DNA from: Lentisphaerota bacterium
GTDB taxonomy: Bacteria > Verrucomicrobiota > Lentisphaeria > Victivallales > Victivallaceae
Length of the DNA stretch: 64,000 nt
Direction of reading: 5' to 3'
Assembly: GCA_015061545.1 (NCBI GenBank)
Contig: SUWJ01000003.1
Location: 58,358 to 122,357 of the forward strand
Shown here: one piece after another, positions 20,865 through 27,298 of the stretch
Layout of the letters: each line of letters begins with the position of its first letter
How positions within the stretch are numbered: the stretch's first letter is position 1
Notes under the pieces: generated by a model
Database searches by the model: none
Told to the model about the DNA's origin: nothing
What the model saw: the letters and a program-made list of their open reading frames with translations, nothing else
Translations under genes and position numbers: made by a program

Positions 20865-21548
20865 ATGACAAAGCAGTTTCAGGCGGCATTGGATCTTTCC
20901 GGCAACGCAGCAAGAATGTGCGTAGCCGATGAAAACGGCAATATTCTGCGCAACGGCATACTGCCGATGAAGCGGCGGGAATCGGCACATCTGGCAGAAT
21001 TTGCCGCCGGCGAAATCGCGTGCTGCGGCGGAACGCTGGGCGATGTGACCAAATGGAGTGTGGGGATCGGTCCGGGCAGCTTTACGGGTATGCGTCTGGC
21101 GGCGGCACTGGTGGCAGGTTTGACCCACGGAATAAGCGGCGTTGTGAGCCGCGGAGTGGCTACTGCATCGGCAATAAGTATGTCTGCGGCAGAAAATTTA
21201 GCGGAAAATTCATTAAGTGCAGTGCTTTTTGATGGCAGAAATCACGAAATACTGCTATATTGTGTAAAGCGCATCAACGGAGTTGACGAAGGCTTTGGCG
21301 ACGGAGTGGTGTTGAACATCGACTCCGCGGCGGAATATTTTTCTGAGAACGAATTTGCTATGCTTTGCGTGCAGAGTTCGGAAGCAGAAGCGGTGGAAAA
21401 GATAGTGCCGCCGGAAGTTTTTGCCAAAGTGCAGAAGGTATCAGAATTTGATTTGTCAGCCTTGTTGAGATCGTCCAAAGAGTTCGATAATAATCTGCGT
21501 GATCTTATCTACATAAGACCGGCAGTATTTACCGATCCGATCAAATAA
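20865..21548 (+). CDS. tsaB: tRNA threonylcarbamoyladenosine biosynthesis protein TsaB
   Basis: 227 residues of the ASKHA fold; the TsaB partner stabilises TsaD in making t6A37 on ANN-decoding tRNAs. The N-terminus LDLSGNAARMCV, a middle His (RRESAHLAEF) and the hallmark VGIGPGSFTGMRLAAALVAGL support this. The C-terminal half is divergent, as is usual for TsaB. It ends 8 bp before the tRNA-Leu gene, so the tRNA may have been read from this operon. Confidence 0.88.
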   Translation: MTKQFQAALDLSGNAARMCVADENGNILRNGILPMKRRESAHLAEFAAGEIACCGGTLGDVTKWSVGIGPGSFTGMRLAAALVAGLTHGISGVVSRGVATASAISMSAAENLAENSLSAVLFDGRNHEILLYCVKRINGVDEGFGDGVVLNIDSAAEYFSENEFAMLCVQSSEAEAVEKIVPPEVFAKVQKVSEFDLSALLRSSKEFDNNLRDLIYIRPAVFTDPIK

Positions 21549-21556
21549 TCAAGTGC

Positions 21557-21597
21557 GCCCGGATGGCGGAATAGGCAGACGCAACGGACTTAAAATC
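21557..21597 (+). pseudogene. 5' half of host tRNA-Leu(UAA), split by the prophage
   Basis: The acceptor strand GCCCGGA, the D arm (stem GCG/CGC) and the anticodon arm up to CTTAAAA (anticodon TAA) are intact. The following bases do not form the T arm or the pairing acceptor strand. Joined to 63676-63721 it gives a perfect 87-nt class II tRNA: acceptor GCCCGGA/TCCGGGT, anticodon stem ACGGA/TCCGT, variable arm GTCC-GAAA-GGAC, T stem GCGGG/CCCGC, encoded CCA. So the insertion interrupts the gene and does not rebuild it. Confidence 0.88.
21581..21597. other. attL core
   Basis: The 17-bp sequence GCAACGGACTTAAAATC, identical to the copy at 63659-63675. It covers the anticodon arm of tRNA-Leu(UAA). 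Flanks diverge on both sides, which marks the prophage boundary. Confidence 0.88.
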
Positions 21598-21728
21598 TGT
21601 CGGCTGCATTGCTGCGCCGGGGCAAAAATTACCTCAAATCAACCGTTTTTAAGTTCCGGTTTGCCGCGTTGCGTTTGTTGTTGTTTATCGTTGTTGTATC
21701 TTGTTTTTCTCTGTATTGTTTCAGTTTG

Positions 21729-21750
21729 GCCCACAAATGGCCCACAATGC
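21729..21750. repeat. Probable integrase arm-site repeats at attL
   Basis: Two adjacent copies of GGCCCACAA (TTGGCCCACAAATGGCCCAC), about 130 bp inside attL. The same ATGGCCCACAA unit occurs just inside attR (63616-63636). Position and repetition fit arm-type binding sites of a tyrosine integrase; this is inference. Confidence 0.5.
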
Positions 21751-21772
21751 AGGGAGGCGATATAGGGGGGAT

Positions 21773-21816
21773 AAAAAAAGGTGCCCCACCGGAGTAACCA
21801 CAAACCGGTGAGGCGG
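21773..21816 (-). terminator. Terminator ending the leftward late operon
   Basis: On the minus strand CACCGG and CCGGTG pair around a 12-nt loop, followed by GGGGCACC and a run of seven T. It lies 40 bp beyond the last leftward prophage gene. The remaining sequence between here and attL holds the arm-site repeats and a T-rich stretch without genes. Confidence 0.65.
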
Positions 21817-21855
21817 TAGGGCAAACCACAAGGAATGCACTAAGATAAATATAAC

Positions 21856-22149
21856 TCAGTTATTGTTTTTTTCAAGTTGCGTTTGGGCAATTTCTTCTGC
21901 TTTTTCCATTAAAGCATCATACCCACGCTGCGCTGCTGCATTAAGCGCATCAGACTGTGCTTGTGTGATCTTGCCAGCAGCAACCATTTCTGCAAGTTTG
22001 GCTGCCACGGCATCTGCACCCTTATTGTGCCACGCATCTGCCAGTTTATTCAGTATTGCCGCATTTTGCTCCGGCGTAAGCCACGTACAACCAGCACCGC
22101 ACATACAGCAGCACAAAAACAACAACATTGCGGCGGCGCGCATAATCAT
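21856..22149 (-). CDS. Small predicted lipoprotein, unknown function
   Basis: 97 residues. Hydrophobic leader MLLFLCCCMCGAGC ending in a lipobox-like AGC, then a helical, Ala- and Glu-rich body with two short helix-loop segments (AAKLAEMVAAGKITQAQSDAL). It overlaps the upstream lipoprotein gene by 4 bp (ATGA). Placement after other membrane-associated genes suggests a lysis role such as an outer-membrane spanin, but no spanin motif is decisive. Confidence 0.6.
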   Translation of the reverse strand: MIMRAAAMLLFLCCCMCGAGCTWLTPEQNAAILNKLADAWHNKGADAVAAKLAEMVAAGKITQAQSDALNAAAQRGYDALMEKAEEIAQTQLEKNNN

Positions 22150-22619
22150 TGTGCGCCGCCCGCTGGTGTGGTTACGGCGGCCGGGGGCTCCGGCGCGGCC
22201 GGTTTGTCATCTCCCGCAGCATCCTCCGTTTTTTTCTCGGCTGGCTGCATACCACGCAACGCATTAAGCCGTTGCGCTGTTTGCTCGCTACTTTCGCCGG
22301 GTACCCCAATATATACCATCGCCTCTGTTGCACAATCCACACCAAACAAACTGCCAAAAAAACTGTTGCGGCGGCTGCGCCCAAAAACCGGTGCAGCTGT
22401 TTTCCCATTTTCCATTGCCGGGCTGGTCGCAATCACGCTTACTGCACCACCGGCCGTGATGTTTGGCAAAACAGTGCCGGTGCTTGTGCTGCCGCTTGTT
22501 TCCACCTTAAAAGCATCCACGCCGCCAGCAGCAACAAAGGCCTTGTTCTCCAATCCAGCGCAGCCCGTCAACACAAAGGCCACCGCCACCAGCAGCAACG
22601 CTGCAAAACACTTACCCAT
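22146..22619 (-). CDS. Predicted lipoprotein, unknown function
   Basis: 157 residues. Signal peptide with lipobox LTGC at about 17-20, then a middle domain including VYIGVPGESSEQTAQRLNALRG. The last ~40 residues are Pro/Ala/Glu-rich low complexity (EKKTEDAAGDDKPAAPEPPAA). Ribosome site AAGGAG. Probably exported and lipidated; function not recognised. Confidence 0.65.
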   Translation of the reverse strand: MGKCFAALLLVAVAFVLTGCAGLENKAFVAAGGVDAFKVETSGSTSTGTVLPNITAGGAVSVIATSPAMENGKTAAPVFGRSRRNSFFGSLFGVDCATEAMVYIGVPGESSEQTAQRLNALRGMQPAEKKTEDAAGDDKPAAPEPPAAVTTPAGGAQ

Positions 22620-22622
22620 TTT

Positions 22623-22862
22623 TTACTTACTCCTTTCTTTTTTGATAAAGTAACACGGGTGGTTATCGTGGTAATCCGCTATAAGGTTCCGTATTTCCTC
22701 CCGGCTTATCCGCTTGGCCTCAAACTCGGCCAGCTTAACCCGGATTGTTACCACCTCTTTTTCCAGTGCTTTTATGCTGTAAAAGGTTTGGGCGCTGTAA
22801 AAGCCTATGATAGCCAGCAGCACGCCCAAAATGATTTTTACAATGCTCTCGCTCTTAAACAT
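22623..22862 (-). CDS. Small membrane protein with coiled-coil tail (holin- or spanin-like)
   Basis: 79 residues from the ATG at 22862, chosen because GGAGG lies 8 bp upstream. One N-terminal membrane helix (IVKIILGVLLAIIGFYSA) is followed by a charged coiled coil (IKALEKEVVTIRVKLAEFEAKR). This layout is common for phage haemolysin XhlA-like or inner-membrane spanin proteins. The role is inferred from layout only. Confidence 0.6.
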   Translation of the reverse strand: MFKSESIVKIILGVLLAIIGFYSAQTFYSIKALEKEVVTIRVKLAEFEAKRISREEIRNLIADYHDNHPCYFIKKERSK

Positions 22863-23259
22863 TGTCCGCCTCCTTGCTCCACGCAAAAGCGGCGTGCCCG
22901 CCTATGCGCAGCAGGCACCAAAAAAACAACGCCTGCGCTTGCACAACATACCTGCGCACATTGCACCAAGCGTATGTTTTTGCAGCACGCCAACCATTGC
23001 ATAACCATACCCAATCTGCCCGCCACCGGTCGCGCCAGGTGCCACCAGCGGCATAGGCAAGATCGTGCAAAAAACTGGTTGGCACCAATGTTGGGTGCAG
23101 TTTGCATATCAACCAGCGCAGCCATGGCGCAAACCATTCCGCGCCAATGCCGTTACAGTTACGCATCACCTTGGCCGTGTCAGCCAACTGCTCTGCGCCT
23201 GCCAATCCTTGCGCCAGCGCCAGCCGGTACATCTCATTTGCTTGTTCTTCGCTGCACAT
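22855..23259 (-). CDS. Phage protein with HDxxY motif, possibly phospholipase-like
   Basis: 134 residues from the ATG at 23259 (GGAGG upstream). The centre reads PTSFLHDLAYAAGGTWRDRWRADWVW. The HD-x2-Y ... R-x2-AD arrangement recalls small phage enzymes of the phospholipase A2/DUF1353 type. The C-terminus is aromatic and Trp-rich and may touch the membrane. It overlaps the next gene's start by 8 bp. Placement in the lysis-like block suggests a role in release or entry; the assignment is weak. Confidence 0.55.
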   Translation of the reverse strand: MCSEEQANEMYRLALAQGLAGAEQLADTAKVMRNCNGIGAEWFAPWLRWLICKLHPTLVPTSFLHDLAYAAGGTWRDRWRADWVWLCNGWRAAKTYAWCNVRRYVVQAQALFFWCLLRIGGHAAFAWSKEADNV

Positions 23260-23261
23260 CT

Positions 23262-23618
23262 TTACGCCTCCGGCATCTCCAAACCCCAGCACCGGTACCA
23301 CCATTCCGGCTGCCCAAGCCCAATTTTTCCAGCCTCATAGGTAGCGGCCTTGTCAGCCCCCTGCCATAAGCTAAAAAGATACGTGCCCTGCGCTTTGTCG
23401 GCGGCAAAGGCTGCGCATTGCAAAAACGCCATAGCCTCCTCAAAACCGCCCTTAAAATCATCAAAGCCCGCAAACTCTTTGATCTGCGCACAAACCTCCT
23501 TAAAAGCTCCGCATGCAGCATCAAATGCGGCCGGGTCAGTACTGCGCGGTGTTTGCATTGCATCCAGCCGCTTTTTCAGCGTTTCCTGCCGGGATTGTTC
23601 CCGCGTTTTATATTTCAT
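23262..23618 (-). CDS. Hypothetical protein in the RT-lysis operon
   Basis: 118 residues, no signal peptide. It is helical with a basic start (KYKTREQSRQETLKKRLDAM) and a Trp-rich end (GQPEWWYRCWGLEMPEA). It overlaps the reverse transcriptase gene by 4 bp and ends 2 bp before the next start, so it is translated in tight coupling with both. I do not recognise a family; it is not an obvious DGR accessory factor. Confidence 0.6.
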   Translation of the reverse strand: MKYKTREQSRQETLKKRLDAMQTPRSTDPAAFDAACGAFKEVCAQIKEFAGFDDFKGGFEEAMAFLQCAAFAADKAQGTYLFSLWQGADKAATYEAGKIGLGQPEWWYRCWGLEMPEA

Positions 23619-24694
23619 ATTTCGCTCCTTTGTCCAAAAAGCATTTTACCATATTGCTTAATTGCGGCTATTACGCCCCTGCTGTTGGCATGCGCCATGT
23701 GTGCAGCCCATGTTGTAAAATGTACATTTACATCACTGCCGGTGATCTTACCAGCCACATATAAGCGGTGCAGCGCTCGCAGCTTGCGCCGTTCCCTGCT
23801 TATCGCCTGCCTTGTTATCCTGCGTATCACCTTTCCGCTGGCCGTAAAGATAAAACGCTGTTTCAAAAACAACACACCTTGGCCAACCGGGTATATGCAG
23901 CTTTTGGGGTTTAAGGTTAAACCTATTGCCGCCAATTTTGCCTCTATTGTCAACATACAATGATATAATACATCTTTGTTGGGGTGTAAAATAACAAGAT
24001 CATCCATATAGCGCACATAATAACGCATTTGCAAACGCTCTTTTATGTAATGGTCTATATCATCCAGCACGGCCAGCGCAATAAGCTGGCTCACTTGGCT
24101 GCCAAGGGCAATACCGCGCGGCCCAAATGGGTCTGCGGCTATTTCCGCAGGCGGGCGCGGGTCGGTAAAACTATCTATTATCGCATATACGTGGCGTACA
24201 AAATCGGGGTCGGATACACGTTTGGCAACGGCGGCTTTGGCTATGGTGTGGGGGATGGAGGGGAAGAACTTTTTTATATCAAGTTTTAGGGCATAGGCGC
24301 GTGGGCCGGTCTTGCGATACATACGCTGCATGTGGCATTGCAGGCGGTTTAATGCAAAGTGCAGGCCCTTGCCAAGCTGGCAGGCGCAGTTATCGTAAAT
24401 AAAGCCTTGGGTGATGTTGCGGTATAGGCCGTTGTTGCACATGGAGCGTTGGAAAATACGGTCGCGCAGGCGGGTGCTTACAATTTCGCGGCGTTTTGGG
24501 GATAATATGTAAAAACGTATGTATGGCTGTATTTTGTAGGTACCGCGCAATAGATCATTGCGCAATGTTATGGTGCGCGGCAGGATGTTCCGTAAATACT
24601 CTTGTACGCTATCTTTCCACCTCACGCCGCGCGCGCACTCTAATGTTGCTTTATGCAGCTCGGCAAAACTGGTTGCTTTTTGGTAATCTGTCAT
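23615..24694 (-). CDS. Diversity-generating retroelement reverse transcriptase
   Basis: 359 residues, the size of a DGR RT without extra domains. Conserved blocks: RT1-2 region KIQPYIRFYILSPKRREIVSTRLRDRI, catalytic Asp in ALKLDIKKFFPSI (about 136-147), motif 4 IALGSQVSQLIA (195-206, the SQ typical of DGR enzymes where group II introns have QG...SP), the YMDD box at 229-232, and GLTLNPKSC. It copies the template-repeat RNA into cDNA with errors at adenines, and the cDNA replaces variable repeats. It lies directly downstream of the template repeat, with an Avd-like gene and the target before it. It is co-translated with the next gene by a 4-bp overlap. Confidence 0.95.
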   Translation of the reverse strand: MTDYQKATSFAELHKATLECARGVRWKDSVQEYLRNILPRTITLRNDLLRGTYKIQPYIRFYILSPKRREIVSTRLRDRIFQRSMCNNGLYRNITQGFIYDNCACQLGKGLHFALNRLQCHMQRMYRKTGPRAYALKLDIKKFFPSIPHTIAKAAVAKRVSDPDFVRHVYAIIDSFTDPRPPAEIAADPFGPRGIALGSQVSQLIALAVLDDIDHYIKERLQMRYYVRYMDDLVILHPNKDVLYHCMLTIEAKLAAIGLTLNPKSCIYPVGQGVLFLKQRFIFTASGKVIRRITRQAISRERRKLRALHRLYVAGKITGSDVNVHFTTWAAHMAHANSRGVIAAIKQYGKMLFGQRSEI

Positions 24695-24875
24695 AATCTC
24701 ACCTCAATAAAAAAGCTGCCGTGTATAGCAGCACTTGCGCGGGCGCAAGCTGCATCAGCAGCATGTGTTTACCGCCGCAGCAACAATGGCGCGGGCGGCA
24801 AGGTAACAAGGCTCCTTGAAAAACGGCACGGATTTCGGCCGGGTGGGCTTACTTTATGCTGGCACGTTTTGTTTT
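24695..24875 (-). ncRNA. Spacer part of the DGR RNA, between template repeat and RT gene
   Basis: 181 bp without a gene. Near its RT-side end is GCTGC-TATACACG-GCAGC followed by six T (24709-24731), and other GC-rich stem candidates occur (for example around 24775-24805). In studied DGRs the stretch following the template repeat is part of the RNA that primes and positions cDNA synthesis. That role is inferred here from position and size. The hairpin-plus-T run could also act as a partial terminator limiting RT expression. Confidence 0.5.
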
Positions 24876-24989
24876 CAAGCCGGGGCCACGGCGTAGGTAG
24901 TGTGAGCGTGGCTGTGGTACAGCGTGCCCGTGGTATTAACGTGGTACACATTATCCGCATAACCGGGGTACGGGGAGCGCAGCCACCAA
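24876..24989 (-). repeat. DGR template repeat (TR)
   Basis: 114 bp matching the 3' ends of both target genes. Against VR1 it differs at only four positions (24898, 24937, 24942, 24952), and all four are adenines on the coding strand of the TR, the hallmark of DGR mutagenesis. Against VR2 it differs at about 20 positions, only 8 of them adenines. It lies between the Avd-like gene and the RT gene and lacks the downstream hairpin found at both VRs. It contains 20 coding-strand adenines. A 60-codon frame can be read through it but is probably not a protein gene. Confidence 0.93.
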
Positions 24990-25014
24990 CCGTGGTACCA
25001 ACAGCCCGTTACCT

Positions 25015-25428
25015 TCAACAAAGCGCGCCATAGCGCGCGGTGTCGCTTTTTTGCCACGCTTTAAGCAAGCGTTGTACCTCCATTATTTGCCCCGTCCAAA
25101 ACTGTACCGTGTTGGCCGGTATGCAAAACACTTTATACGCAAGGTTTATTTCTGTCAGCAGGCAAAATGTGTGCGCCATTGCCTCGCTTTGCATCACCCT
25201 GCGCCGCTGCCAATCTGCTGCGCTCTCAACCTTTATACTGTTTGCAAAGGTAAGTTTTCGCAGCATCTCCTGCGCCTCGTTTACAATTTTTGCGGTAATG
25301 CACCAGCGGTACCGTTTGGGCAGCCGCTTTTCGTTGCAGGCAATCCGCATGGTATATACCACCAGCTCCTCTGCTTTGGTAACCACGCTCAATGTTGCCT
25401 CGGTTCGTTTGCTTTTTATAACGCTCAT
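25015..25428 (-). CDS. avd: DGR accessory variability determinant (Avd-like)
   Basis: 137 residues, all-helical and strongly basic in its first half (IKSKRTEATLSVVTKAEELVVYTMRIACNEKRLPKRYRW). This is the size and pattern of the four-helix-bundle Avd proteins, which form a pentameric barrel and bind the RT and the template RNA. It sits between target gene 1 and the template repeat, the canonical order. The assignment rests on helical pattern, charge, length and locus. Confidence 0.82.
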   Translation of the reverse strand: MSVIKSKRTEATLSVVTKAEELVVYTMRIACNEKRLPKRYRWCITAKIVNEAQEMLRKLTFANSIKVESAADWQRRRVMQSEAMAHTFCLLTEINLAYKVFCIPANTVQFWTGQIMEVQRLLKAWQKSDTARYGALC

Positions 25429-25442
25429 TTATTAAACCTTTA

Positions 25443-25458
25443 CCCCCCATTCGGGGGG
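25443..25458 (-). promoter_or_regulatory. Hairpin downstream of VR1 (DGR target-recognition element)
   Basis: CCCCCC-ATTC-GGGGGG, a 6-bp stem with a 4-nt loop, 27 bp beyond VR1 and just past the target stop codon. A comparable stem follows VR2, with shared sequence between repeat and stem, and none follows the TR. In known DGRs such a hairpin or cruciform marks the site for cDNA integration. Confidence 0.75.
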
Positions 25459-25472
25459 GATTGTTTTGATTT

Positions 25473-27014
25473 TTAGCAGATTACGCAAGCCGGGGCCACG
25501 GCGTAGGGAGTGTGAGCGTGGCTGTGGTACAGCGTGCCCGTGGTATGAACGAGGTACACATCATCCGCATAACCGGGGTACGGGGAGCGCAGCCACCAAT
25601 ATTTTGCAGTGCCAGCGGTGTTGTATTTTATGCGGTCTGTGCTGTCAGCGGTTGCATATAAGCCCAATTTTTCACCCTCGGCAACGCTGTTGTTGGTATC
25701 GCCAAAAACCTCTGTGCGGCTGGCTAAAAAAACAAGATCTTCTGTAACATCATAGCCCCCGCAATCGCAAACTGTATTGCGTGCGGTGGTCAATTTTACC
25801 GGGCCAATGGCCGCCAAAAAATCTGCATCTGCAATGCCCGCCAAAAAACCCGGCAGCGTATTGGCATAACCCGGCGCAACATCCCAAATATTTTGCGCCT
25901 GCCACCACGTGCCACTGCCTTTGTCGGTATTCAACCACTGCCGCAACGCGCTTTCGCGCCAGCTGTTGTATCCGTAGCTGTACCGGCTTGCATTCGGGTT
26001 GGGCTCATAATAAGTATCCGGCAGCACCGCTGCGCCATCTGCCACCGTTGCCAAGGCATATTCGTTGCCATCAAACGTATAATACGCCTTGGCCGCCACC
26101 GCTGTGGTGCCGCCGCTCCATACGCCGCCAGTTGGTGCGGCTGCTGCGGTGCTTTGATAGTCATAATTTGCGCTGGCAATATGCGTGCCGCTGTTGCAGC
26201 TCCAAATCTCCCAGCGTTTATTGCTGGTGCTGTAATACAGCTTGTACTGCCCGTTTAAGCTATACCACACCCGCGCGGTGCCAGTTGCCGCAGCCTCCTG
26301 CTTAAACGTGGTTACCGCGCTGGCCCCTTTTAAGTTGATCGCCAGCAGCTCGCTGGTATTAAATACCGTATCGGCAGTAACTCCATACTGCAACTCAGGT
26401 GCATCAAACATAAGATCTGCAATGGTGTTTTTTGCCAGCAGCAGCATGGTATGTGTTTTGGCAGCATCCACCGGTGTATGCTGGTCAAACCCTGCAATCT
26501 CCATTTCAATTTCGCCATAGGTTGCATGTGCCACGGTAAGCACATCACCAACCGCAAAAACATCTGCCGCCTCACCGCTGCGCACCACATCTGCCACCGT
26601 TGCCCAAGTAAATGCACCGGGCATAAACCGTTGGCTGGCATCATCATTTACCACCCCCGCCGTGGTTATGGTAAATAAACGGTAAAAATATTGCTGGCTG
26701 GTGTCCGGCAGCGTATCAATAAACGCATTTGCGCTGTATTGACCACGCACGGTATTACTTACCACCAGCGTGCCATCATCGGGCCCTGCCGGATAATCGC
26801 CAGCTTTCCGCAGCAGCTTTGTGCTGCCCCATTCTGCCAGCGCCACGCCATCAACCGTTAAATCCTCCGGGTCATCCCATTTTATGCGTACTGTTGTTTC
26901 ACCCTGCTGCAAGCATCGTATGTTGCTGCAAGGCGGCACGGGATACCCGCCACTGCCACCGCTGCCGCCATCGGTGCGCACCTCATCCAGCATATAATCA
27001 TAAACAACGCCCAT
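25473..27014 (-). CDS. DGR target protein 1: FN3-like plus C-type-lectin-fold variable domain (DUF6273-like), phage adhesin
   Basis: 513 residues. After a Gly-Ser linker comes a fibronectin-III-like domain (about 25-130: PVPPCSNIRCL...TVRIKWDDP...YFYRLFTITTAG). A middle part has two blocks starting TWATVADVVRSGE and LKGASAVTTFKQEA. The C-terminal DUF6273-like domain contains YGYNSWRESALRQWLN, AQNIWDVAPGY and LASRTEVFGD. The last ~38 residues (WWLRSPYPGYADD ... AVAPACVIC) are the variable repeat. The fold is expected to display variable residues on a binding face. Its place among tail-fibre genes suggests a receptor-binding tip protein. The gene ends 16 bp before a hairpin; the Avd-like gene follows. 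Confidence 0.9.
   Translation of the reverse strand: MGVVYDYMLDEVRTDGGSGGSGGYPVPPCSNIRCLQQGETTVRIKWDDPEDLTVDGVALAEWGSTKLLRKAGDYPAGPDDGTLVVSNTVRGQYSANAFIDTLPDTSQQYFYRLFTITTAGVVNDDASQRFMPGAFTWATVADVVRSGEAADVFAVGDVLTVAHATYGEIEMEIAGFDQHTPVDAAKTHTMLLLAKNTIADLMFDAPELQYGVTADTVFNTSELLAINLKGASAVTTFKQEAAATGTARVWYSLNGQYKLYYSTSNKRWEIWSCNSGTHIASANYDYQSTAAAAPTGGVWSGGTTAVAAKAYYTFDGNEYALATVADGAAVLPDTYYEPNPNASRYSYGYNSWRESALRQWLNTDKGSGTWWQAQNIWDVAPGYANTLPGFLAGIADADFLAAIGPVKLTTARNTVCDCGGYDVTEDLVFLASRTEVFGDTNNSVAEGEKLGLYATADSTDRIKYNTAGTAKYWWLRSPYPGYADDVYLVHTTGTLYHSHAHTPYAVAPACVIC
25486..25599 (-). repeat. DGR variable repeat VR1
   Basis: The 3' end of target gene 1, 110 of 114 bases identical to the TR. The four changes alter N to D, H to L, N to H and T to P. 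All come from TR adenines. Confidence 0.95.
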
Positions 27015-27019
27015 TTTTT

Positions 27020-27298
27020 TCAGTCCTCCACGTGTTTGGGGTAATCTGCGCCGCTGCCATAGGTCAGCGCCTCACGGTCGGCCCAAGCACCGTATGCCAC
27101 CTCGGTAATCACGCTGGTGCGGCCGTTGCTGGTGGCAACCGTAATGCGGTGTACTGCGGTTACCTCGCGGTTAAAAAAGCGTTTGTAAATAACGCCATCC
27201 CCGCTTGCCGGTGCATCCACCTCATAAACTGTTGCCGGTTTGGTGTTGTAATTGGGCTCCAAGCTATTGCGCCCCCATAAATCAACCAATTTTTCCAT
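27020..27298 (-). CDS. Hypothetical tail-module protein
   Basis: 92 residues. Predicted mostly beta (ATVYEVDAPASGDGVIYKRFFN, VHRITVATSNGRTSVITEVAYG). It overlaps the heptosyltransferase gene by 17 bp and precedes target gene 1 by 5 bp, so it is translated with both. No family recognised; a small structural or attachment protein is plausible. Confidence 0.6.
   Translation of the reverse strand: MEKLVDLWGRNSLEPNYNTKPATVYEVDAPASGDGVIYKRFFNREVTAVHRITVATSNGRTSVITEVAYGAWADREALTYGSGADYPKHVED

Noticed and set aside
22149..23369. 406-codon plus-strand frame in the lysis-like block
   Set aside because: Antisense to four tightly coupled minus-strand genes with ribosome sites and lipoboxes; its protein has no domain.
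24875..25057. 60-codon frame reading through the template repeat
   Set aside because: It overlaps the Avd-like gene end and exists because the TR mirrors target coding sequence. No ribosome site is apparent; treated as RNA template, not a gene.
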